From Euryarchaeota archaeon UBA175 (GTDB lineage Archaea; Thermoplasmatota; Poseidoniia; Poseidoniales; Thalassarchaeaceae), in assembly GCA_002497895.1 (NCBI GenBank), contig DAFD01000004.1:1-18720 (forward strand): a stretch of 18,720 bases of DNA, read 5' to 3'. The notes beneath the pieces were generated by a model. It ran no database searches, was not told the origin of the DNA, and saw only the letters and a program-made list of their open reading frames with translations. The translations under genes were made by a program, and so were the position numbers. Shown piece after piece: positions 13,154 through 18,720 of this stretch (the first letter of the stretch is position 1; each line of letters starts with the position of its first letter).

Positions 13154-14167
13154 ATGCACTCACTAGGATTGGTCGGCGGTACCTTCGACAGATTCCATTC
13201 TGGACATCGCGCACTCATCGAACGTGGATTGGCTGAGTGCGTGCGTTTGGAGCTGTGGCTTACGAGCGATCACATAGCGAATTCGAAGGATTCACGGATC
13301 GAGCCTTGGGCCGATCGCTCGTCAAAAATTCTCACATCGCTTGGTGATTCAGCGGATCGAGTCAGCCTGCACGTGCTGGAGGATGAGGATGGGCCTGCTC
13401 CTTGGCACGAAACTGCTAACGCGATTCTTTGCACTCCTGAGACTCTTCCTGGTTGTGAGAGAATCAATCAAGCTCGCGCCGCCAATTCCTTGGGCGCTCT
13501 CGAGGTTATCGTGGTCAAGCACGTGATTGCCCATGATGGCACTCCGATTTCGAGTTCTCGAGTGCGAGCGGGTGAAATTGACTTGGACGGTGAGCCCTAT
13601 CTTCCTGCCGATACGGGGTTGGTCTCGATGATTATGACGCACGAGGTTGAAGCCAATCTAAAGGACCCGTTCGGTCAATTATTCGAGGGTCCTGAGGATG
13701 ACCCGAGCGTTGCTATGCGGGCCGTCCTGGAGGAAATCTTCGGTAGTCCCGGCCCGGTAATTGCTGTGGGTGATGTCACTGTCAAGACTCTACAAGATCT
13801 TGGCAGCCCAGCCGATATTGCCCTTATCGATGGTAAAACAAAGCGCGAAGAGTGGGAACACGCTTCGACAATCGATCATTCTCTGTACAACGATACGCGT
13901 ACATGTGAGAATCCTGCAGGCCAACTCTCCGCTGGACTTTACCTCGCCTGCGCTGCTGCGATGCAGGCCTGGCGTGAAGATGGCCGAAGTTGCCTCATCA
14001 ATGTCGATGGCGAGGAGGATCTTGCTCCGCTCCTACTGCATCCGCTGGCTCCACTTGGGGCGGTTGTACTCTACGGTCAACCGGGGCGGGGAGTTGTTCT
14101 TCGTTGGACTGGTGCGGATTCAAAGTCGCGCTGCCGTGATTTGCTTACAGCAATGGTTCGCGATTGA
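13154..14167 (+). CDS. Fused phosphopantetheine adenylyltransferase and GTP-dependent dephospho-CoA kinase
   Basis: A 337-residue bifunctional enzyme for the last two steps of coenzyme A synthesis. Residues 1-160 are an archaeal-type phosphopantetheine adenylyltransferase. They carry the nucleotidyltransferase signature GGTFDRFHSGH (8-18) and ISSSRVRAG (132-140), equivalent to the ISSTxxR motif, and would make dephospho-CoA from 4'-phosphopantetheine and ATP. Residues about 165-337 are the DUF359 kinase that phosphorylates dephospho-CoA with GTP. Its motifs are LKDPFGQLFEG (169-179), GDVT (206-209), DGKTKR (226-231), NPAG (253-256), GEEDLA (286-291) and YGQPGRGVV (307-315). The domains abut with almost no linker. 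ATG 13154 is the start; a TTG two codons earlier is possible. It converges with the membrane protein gene, 36 bases away. Confidence 0.95.
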   Translation: MHSLGLVGGTFDRFHSGHRALIERGLAECVRLELWLTSDHIANSKDSRIEPWADRSSKILTSLGDSADRVSLHVLEDEDGPAPWHETANAILCTPETLPGCERINQARAANSLGALEVIVVKHVIAHDGTPISSSRVRAGEIDLDGEPYLPADTGLVSMIMTHEVEANLKDPFGQLFEGPEDDPSVAMRAVLEEIFGSPGPVIAVGDVTVKTLQDLGSPADIALIDGKTKREEWEHASTIDHSLYNDTRTCENPAGQLSAGLYLACAAAMQAWREDGRSCLINVDGEEDLAPLLLHPLAPLGAVVLYGQPGRGVVLRWTGADSKSRCRDLLTAMVRD

Positions 14168-14203
14168 GAAAGCAAGGTGGCTTGAGGAGCCAGCCGCCTA
14201 AAA

Positions 14204-14734
14204 TCAGGCTTCAGCCTTGTCGAGTAAGTTCAGCCCGATTCCGAATGAGAACGGGGCCACACTGACTGCGAAGACACCGGGGTCGACCCAGGTATTGTTC
14301 TGTATCGACCAAGCCAGATAGAAGAGGACACCGACAACGATCATCCAGTCGGCAAGGGTCTTGCGGATTCCGTTCTCGGTGGAACTGAGTCCTGAGAGGC
14401 AGTTTGGTAGGTCACGAATTGCGGCGAGTGAGCCACCCTCTACGGCCTGTGCCATCCCTACATAGCCGAGTCCAGTTACGGCGAGGCCGAGAACTGCAAA
14501 CACGATATCGTCGAGAACAATCGTGATTCCATCGTGAGCAACATACACCTCGCCAAATGCTCCATTACTGAGGAATCCGAGCCAAAGCACCTTGAATCCG
14601 GGTGAGTAAGCCCCGATGACGATGTTGACGATGGTCAGCAGGAGAACCCATCCGCCGAGCAGCAAGAAGCCGGTTGAGGCTGTGCGGCTCGGGCGAGTCA
14701 AGGCCGAGTACCAGTCGTTGTCAGCGAGGGACAT
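14204..14734 (-). CDS. Four-helix integral membrane protein, function unknown
   Basis: A 176-residue membrane protein of no family I recognise. Hydrophobic segments lie at about 22-42, 76-98, 128-146 and 150-171, with a short soluble N-terminus and a polar loop (99-127). No catalytic motif is evident. The frame is open to 14827, but the first 31 residues of that version are basic and unlike the rest, so I start at the ATG at 14734. Neither start has a clear ribosome site. It lies 99 bases downstream of the orc1/cdc6 stop on the same strand and may be read from that promoter. Confidence 0.72.
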   Translation of the reverse strand: MSLADNDWYSALTRPSRTASTGFLLLGGWVLLLTIVNIVIGAYSPGFKVLWLGFLSNGAFGEVYVAHDGITIVLDDIVFAVLGLAVTGLGYVGMAQAVEGGSLAAIRDLPNCLSGLSSTENGIRKTLADWMIVVGVLFYLAWSIQNNTWVDPGVFAVSVAPFSFGIGLNLLDKAEA

Positions 14735-14833
14735 CGAGTGCGGCGACCTGTGGACTCGGTTTAACCGTTGAGGCCCTGAAAGGCCTCTGTTTCGACAGCA
14801 CTGAGGCTCTATCCTAAGTTCGAACATGCGACT

Positions 14834-16072
14834 TCAGAGATGGCTCTGGAGTCGGTAACGGCAGCGCGCTGCCTCAGCGATTAGTGGATCTGCATCACTC
14901 ATTGTAGTCACCGCATCGATAGTCTTTGGAATCGCCGAGTTGACTTGCTTACTGCGTCCACCTCGACCCTTGCTTACGTTTCGAGCCATAATCATCCCTA
15001 GGGTGTCCAGTTCGTTGAGCAGGGTCGAGATTCGTCGAGGTGTAAGTGGTTCGACATTGACATTGAGACAAGCGTCGGAATAGGTTCGAAACACTTCTCC
15101 GGTGGAAATGTTACGCAAACCATTGTCTTCATTGATGCGGATTGCAAAGAGCACGAGCTTCTGGTGCAGTGGTAGAGTCTGTAGCACTGGCGTGACCTGA
15201 TCATGCTCAAGTTGCGACTGCGCCAGACGGACGTGTCTTGGGTCAACCTTCGTCTGTGATCGCTGTTCTGCCTTCTGTACTGAGATTCGTAGAAGGTCGA
15301 GTGCGCGGCGTGCGTCACCGTGCTCTTGGGCTGCGAGCGCAGCGCACAATTGGATTACTCCATTGTCAAGGACGTCCTCACGTAGACCAGTACTCGCTCG
15401 CGCTGTGAGAATATCCGTAATCTCGGTCGCGCCATACGGATGGAAGATTAGGTCCTCCTGACCGAGTCGACCCGAAACTCTCGGGTCGAGCAATTGTGTG
15501 AAATGCAAGTCATTACTGATTCCAATGATGCAGCAACGCGAGCGCTTGAGAATTGTGTTAAGGCTCGTCAGATTGTACAGCAGATTGTCACCTGCGCGCT
15601 CCACGAGGTTATCGATCTCGTCCAGTACGATGATGTGGACTCCGCCAGCGCGGTCCATCCTCTCGACGAGGTGTTCGAGAACTCGATCGGTCGGCCAACC
15701 TGTGAATGGTATAGGCACATCTCCGCGTTGAGCCAAGCGACTCGCCAGAGTCTGCACTACTCGATAGCGCGTGTCGACTTGCCGACAATTAATCTCGTAC
15801 GTACGCACGGACTTCCCGAGTTCAGTCCCCTTCTCACGCAATTGGCCGAGAACGAATCTGGTTACCACAGTCTTACCGCTTCCAGGTACACCGTAGAGAA
15901 GCATGTTCGAGGGAATGTGCCCGTTGAGAGCGTCGACGAGATTGCGAACTAACGCCTCAACTTCTCTATCGCGGTGAGGGAGCGTGGTAGGTTCGAAAGC
16001 GTGGTCGAAGGCCTTTCTATCGAGGAAGAGGGAATCTTGTCCCAAAATCTTCTCGAAAATATTGCCGTCCAT
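14834..16072 (-). CDS. Orc1/Cdc6 replication initiator
   Basis: A 412-residue archaeal initiator of the Orc1/Cdc6 AAA+ family, which binds origin repeats and helps load the MCM helicase. The AAA+ core shows Walker A GVPGSGKT (61-68), Walker B IIVLDEID (147-154), sensor 1 ISND (185-188), an arginine region DPRVSGRLGQ (196-205), and sensor 2 in GDARRALDLLR. The C-terminal third is the winged-helix DNA-binding domain, containing RISTLLNELDTLGMI. Length is normal. The ATG at 16072 is at the end of a 405-base gene-free gap and has no strong ribosome site, so a short leader is likely. Archaeal initiator genes usually sit beside the origin they bind, which makes the upstream gap of interest. Confidence 0.96.
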   Translation of the reverse strand: MDGNIFEKILGQDSLFLDRKAFDHAFEPTTLPHRDREVEALVRNLVDALNGHIPSNMLLYGVPGSGKTVVTRFVLGQLREKGTELGKSVRTYEINCRQVDTRYRVVQTLASRLAQRGDVPIPFTGWPTDRVLEHLVERMDRAGGVHIIVLDEIDNLVERAGDNLLYNLTSLNTILKRSRCCIIGISNDLHFTQLLDPRVSGRLGQEDLIFHPYGATEITDILTARASTGLREDVLDNGVIQLCAALAAQEHGDARRALDLLRISVQKAEQRSQTKVDPRHVRLAQSQLEHDQVTPVLQTLPLHQKLVLFAIRINEDNGLRNISTGEVFRTYSDACLNVNVEPLTPRRISTLLNELDTLGMIMARNVSKGRGGRSKQVNSAIPKTIDAVTTMSDADPLIAEAARCRYRLQSHL

Positions 16073-16477
16073 TTCTTATCACACAACCGCTGTCCATTCC
16101 ATGTTCGCTACCTCCCAGAGGTTCTGAGTCATCGGCGGCGAACGCGGATTCCTCACGAAGGCGTTAGAGGTAATGAAAGTTCCCGGACTGTTGTTGAGGT
16201 AACGAGTAATTCTTAATCTTCAGTCATCCATTATGATTACTTCTCTCTCCGGCCGGAATCCGGAGGAATTAACAGTTCAGCACAACGTTTTCGTAAAATT
16301 CTTATCACTTCGGTTTCATTTTCTCATCGGAATTTTAGCAGATGAACTGGATGGGATCGGAGAGGTATGTATTCCAGCTTGAAAAAAACTCTTAAATTGA
16401 GCGGAAGTACTGCTCTAATGTGTCTTGAAAGTAGTTTGAGAATGTCAGTTCTTATTTATAGAAGAAAATAATTACAT
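16073..16477. other. Gene-free gap upstream of orc1/cdc6, candidate replication origin
   Basis: No convincing coding frame crosses these 405 bases. The right-hand half is rich in A and T, above all 16450-16477 and into the end of the neighbouring hydrolase gene, and could be an unwinding element. CTCCGG and CCGGAG form an inverted repeat near 16249-16268. TTCCAGCTTGAAAAAAACTC around 16373-16392 and, on the minus strand, GAAAATGAAACCG (16323-16311) recall parts of archaeal origin-recognition boxes, but neither is a full match and no clear repeat set is seen. Promoters for orc1 must also lie here. The origin call rests mainly on position. Confidence 0.4.
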
Positions 16478-17263
16478 TCAATTTTTAACAAATATAAACT
16501 CGCCATTCTCTTCGATTGAGAGTTCATCTCCGTCTTCAAGTTGCACCACGTTTCCAGCCATGTCGGGCATCGGGAATCCCCCGCTTCTGCCCTCACCATC
16601 GGCGTAATTATGAGTCACCAATACCTTCGCTTCAGGATGACGTTCGGCAAGTTCCTGCACCTGTCTAGGATTGTGATGGTTCGGGCTTTCGACGAAATCT
16701 GGAACACCCATTTCGACGAGAATCACATCGGCTTGATCAGCCCATGATTCGATTCCCTCACATGGCCCGGAGTCACCACAATGAAGCAGTTTGAATCCAC
16801 TTTCATGTCTCAAGAAGTAACCGTGGGGGTCAGTCTCTGGTGTGTGAACAACCGGAAATCTCTCAAAGCTCCATCCAGATTCACCAATCGTTCCAGACTC
16901 AGCTTCATTCCAGACGATCTCATCCTCTAAGACATCGCCCAAACTCCCTGGGAATCCCACCTCACTGAGTTGTGAGAGTAACTCTCTGCCACCCGCTCGC
17001 AGGTGAACGGCGAGCGGCGTATCTTGTTTCGAAATGTAGTGCCGCTCGAGAATCAGAAACGGAAAACCGAACATGTGGTCAGCGTGCCAATGAGTGAAGA
17101 GGAGATGTTCAATTTGTCCTGGCGAGGTTCCGACACGCCGCAGTTGTGGAAGCACAGATGGCGGCGCATCGACGAGGATTTTTCCATCGATTAGAACCAG
17201 CGCATGCAGTCTACCGTTGGGTGAGAAAGCATTGCCCGTCCCGAGGAACTGCACGCGCGGCAT
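16478..17263 (-). CDS. Metallo-beta-lactamase-fold hydrolase (RNase Z-like group)
   Basis: A 261-residue metallohydrolase. The zinc motif THWHADH (57-63) is complete. Further ligands are probably the histidine in VVHTPETDPHG, the aspartate in CGDSG and the histidine in VTHNYA. The start FLGTGNAFSPNGRLHA (6-21) and general layout match the RNase Z/phosphodiesterase-like branch. True tRNase Z proteins have an FDCGEGTQ block after the second strand; here it is VDAPPSVLPQ, so a tRNA 3'-processing role is not supported. It may act on a phosphodiester or small cyclic ester. The ATG at 17263 follows GGGCAGGTC. It diverges from the CysJ-like gene, with an inverted repeat between. Confidence 0.87.
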   Translation of the reverse strand: MPRVQFLGTGNAFSPNGRLHALVLIDGKILVDAPPSVLPQLRRVGTSPGQIEHLLFTHWHADHMFGFPFLILERHYISKQDTPLAVHLRAGGRELLSQLSEVGFPGSLGDVLEDEIVWNEAESGTIGESGWSFERFPVVHTPETDPHGYFLRHESGFKLLHCGDSGPCEGIESWADQADVILVEMGVPDFVESPNHHNPRQVQELAERHPEAKVLVTHNYADGEGRSGGFPMPDMAGNVVQLEDGDELSIEENGEFIFVKN

Positions 17264-17308
17264 GACCTGCCCATGATGCGAACATGACTTGAGTCGTTCG
17301 GGTAATCA

Positions 17309-17325
17309 CGCCCGCTACGCGGGCG
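17309..17325. repeat. Perfect inverted repeat with TAC loop between divergent genes
   Basis: Seven-base arms (CGCCCGC and complement) surround TAC. Flanking GTTCG (upstream) and CGAAC (17324-17328) add a possible outer pair. It lies in the 120-base divergent gap between the hydrolase and the flavoreductase, so it may be an operator, or a leader hairpin, rather than a terminator. Confidence 0.75.
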
Positions 17326-17383
17326 AACTACCTCCCCCTTCTTTGATAAATGAACTTCGGCTCCGAGAGGCACTGGTGAGTGT

Positions 17384-18664
17384 TTGTCCGATTGGAGTGC
17401 AAAGAATCCGTACGGCTCAAAGCTGACGGAGAATTACATCCTGAATAGTGAAGGTTCTCGTAAGGAGACTCGCCACATTGTCTTCGACTTGGGAGATTCA
17501 GGCCTTGAATACAAGGCTGGAGATGCTCTCGGAATTATTCCACACTGTCCACCAGAACTCGTCGATGATTTGTTGACGACAGCCAACTTTTCGGGTGACG
17601 AGATGGTCGAGACTCACCTCGGCGAAGCCACACTGAGAGAGGCCTTGGCCAACCACCTCGAAATCCACCGCGTCTCAAAGAAGTGGATTGTGAACCTCGG
17701 TAACCGACTTTCCTCCGACGAAGGACCGGTGGAAATCCGAATTGCTCGCCGGCACAGAGTTTCGACTGAAGACGGAGCACTACTTGTCGATTGGTCTGGC
17801 TCAGGTGAGGGGGAAGATGTACCGACTGGCTACGAGGAAATTGGTATTGCTTGTGATCCTGCTGAGGCTCTCTGGCGCGAATTGACCGAAAATGCTGACT
17901 CGATGGAGGATTACATGTGGTCACGAGATTACATCGACGCACTGGGAGACTTCGGTCATATCGGATTCACAGCTCAACAACTCGTCGATGGAATGGACCG
18001 GCTCAAGCCGCGTCTATACTCGATTGCAAGTAGCCCCGATCATGAGCCGGGAACAGTCCATTTGACGGTTGGAATTGTCCGCTATTCACACCACGGTCGT
18101 GACCGTGCTGGTCTTTGCACAGGATTCCTTTCCGACTACTGCGATGTTGGTGAGACTGAGATTGGAGTTTTCATGTCGCCGACTCGTTCATTCATTCTAC
18201 CCGAGGACGGTGACACGGATTGCATAATGGTCGGTCCAGGAACTGGAATCGCGCCCTTCCGTGCCTATCTCCAGCAGCGAGATATCAACGGCGACAAGGG
18301 TCGCAATTGGCTCTTCTTCGGCGACCGAACCGAGGCGGGAGAGTACTACTACCGCGAAGAGATGGCTGATTGGAAAGAGCGCGGAGTCCTCAACCGCCAC
18401 GACCTCGCTTGGAGCCGTGACGGTGACGAGAAGGTATACGTCCAGCATCTAATGGCAAAGCATGGTGAAGAAATCTGGAATTGGATTGAAGGTGGAGCTA
18501 ACTTCTACGTTTGTGGCGATAAGAATTACATGGCCAAGGATGTCCATTCTACACTAATCGAGATTTGTGCTGAACATGGCGGCATGTCCGCTGATGAGGC
18601 CAAGGAATTCGTTGAAGTTGGAATGATGAAGACCGATAAGAGATATCTGCGTGATGTCTATTGA
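17384..18664 (+). CDS. CysJ/cytochrome P450 reductase-like NADPH flavoreductase without flavodoxin domain
   Basis: A 426-residue diflavin-reductase-type protein holding the FAD, connecting and NADP domains, but not the N-terminal FMN flavodoxin domain of full CysJ. Signatures are KAGDALGIIPHCPPELV (44-60), RLYSIASSP (210-218, FAD), GLCTGFLS (243-250), GPGTGIAPFRAYL (284-296, NADP), FFGDR (311-315) and the typical C-terminal RYLRDVY. It would move electrons from NADPH through FAD to a partner such as a ferredoxin, a flavodoxin, or a sulfite reductase. The reductase partner of BoxB oxygenases (BoxA) has a comparable FAD/NADPH part, so a link to the oxygenase at 1067-2209 is possible but unproven. 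The start is a TTG at 17384, with GGTGA five bases upstream; no in-frame ATG or GTG fits. Confidence 0.9.
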   Translation: MSDWSAKNPYGSKLTENYILNSEGSRKETRHIVFDLGDSGLEYKAGDALGIIPHCPPELVDDLLTTANFSGDEMVETHLGEATLREALANHLEIHRVSKKWIVNLGNRLSSDEGPVEIRIARRHRVSTEDGALLVDWSGSGEGEDVPTGYEEIGIACDPAEALWRELTENADSMEDYMWSRDYIDALGDFGHIGFTAQQLVDGMDRLKPRLYSIASSPDHEPGTVHLTVGIVRYSHHGRDRAGLCTGFLSDYCDVGETEIGVFMSPTRSFILPEDGDTDCIMVGPGTGIAPFRAYLQQRDINGDKGRNWLFFGDRTEAGEYYYREEMADWKERGVLNRHDLAWSRDGDEKVYVQHLMAKHGEEIWNWIEGGANFYVCGDKNYMAKDVHSTLIEICAEHGGMSADEAKEFVEVGMMKTDKRYLRDVY

Positions 18665-18694
18665 ATATCGATCTGATTGAATTCATAATCAAAC

Positions 18695-18713
18695 CGACCG
18701 CCTACGGCGGTCG
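18695..18713 (+). terminator. Inverted repeat with TAC loop after the flavoreductase gene
   Basis: Eight-base arms (CGACCGCC and complement) surround TAC, 31 bases after the stop at 18664. The position suits a transcript-end hairpin, although no T run is visible before the window ends. It is the fourth TAC-loop repeat in the window. Confidence 0.6.
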
Positions 18714-18720
18714 CCGAACC

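Noticed and set aside
12781..13218. Minus-strand open frame of 145 codons, and plus-strand frames, in the structured region
   Set aside because: The translations are arginine- and proline-rich with no motif, and the DNA shows paired stems better explained by an RNA.
15494..16216. Plus-strand frames of up to 152 codons across orc1/cdc6
   Set aside because: They are antisense to the initiator, which has complete AAA+ motifs.
1..18720. CRISPR array, insertion sequence or tRNA gene
   Set aside because: No regularly spaced repeats, transposase-like protein, or cloverleaf with a GGTTCRANYCC arm was found on reading both strands.

Overview
The window looks like a piece of an archaeal chromosome. 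An Orc1/Cdc6 replication initiator, a GTP-dependent dephospho-CoA kinase of the archaeal DUF359 family, and a flavoprotein resembling geranylgeranyl reductases all point to Archaea. Ribosome binding sites such as GAGGTGATC and AGGAGG fit an archaeal 16S tail. The mixture with bacterial-looking metabolic enzymes (GlpX-type fructose-bisphosphatase, class I aldolase of the animal/plant/bacterial kind, BoxB-like di-iron oxygenase, CysJ-like flavoreductase) fits a marine Thermoplasmatota lineage such as Marine Group II/III. That placement is inference from gene content, not a phylogeny.

Region 1 (1-4437, minus strand) is a run of five genes read right to left: a geranylgeranyl-reductase-like flavoprotein, an enoyl-CoA hydratase, a BoxB/PaaA-like di-iron CoA-ester oxygenase, an unrecognised 186-residue protein, and a 3-hydroxyacyl-CoA dehydrogenase cut by the window edge. 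Together they suggest aerobic breakdown of an aromatic or otherwise recalcitrant acyl-CoA by epoxidation followed by beta-oxidation-like steps. Two of the gaps hold small inverted repeats with a TAC loop.

Region 2 (4517-7139) holds moaE and moaC on the plus strand (molybdopterin synthesis), separated by a minus-strand pair: a small 2[4Fe-4S] ferredoxin and a CrtI-like FAD oxidoreductase.

Region 3 (7207-9240, plus) is a gluconeogenic pair: GlpX-type fructose-1,6-bisphosphatase and class I fructose-bisphosphate aldolase.

Region 4 (9300-12719) is a regulatory-looking unit. Two small paralogous proteins, probably winged-helix, lie on the minus strand. They are divergent from an 874-residue protein with an N-terminal helix-turn-helix and no recognised remainder. 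The shared 259-bp gap carries a TATA box, inverted repeats and a 10-bp-period direct repeat.

Region 5 (12720-14734) begins with a gene-free stretch that looks like a structured RNA of about 330 nt whose ends pair. It is followed by a fused CoaD/dephospho-CoA kinase, which would perform the last two steps of coenzyme A synthesis, and a convergent four-helix membrane protein.

Region 6 (14834-18720) holds orc1/cdc6 with a 405-bp gene-free, partly AT-rich gap upstream (candidate replication origin), a metallo-beta-lactamase-fold hydrolase, and a CysJ-like NADPH flavoreductase. Two further TAC-loop inverted repeats flank the last gene. No insertion sequence, CRISPR array or tRNA gene was seen.
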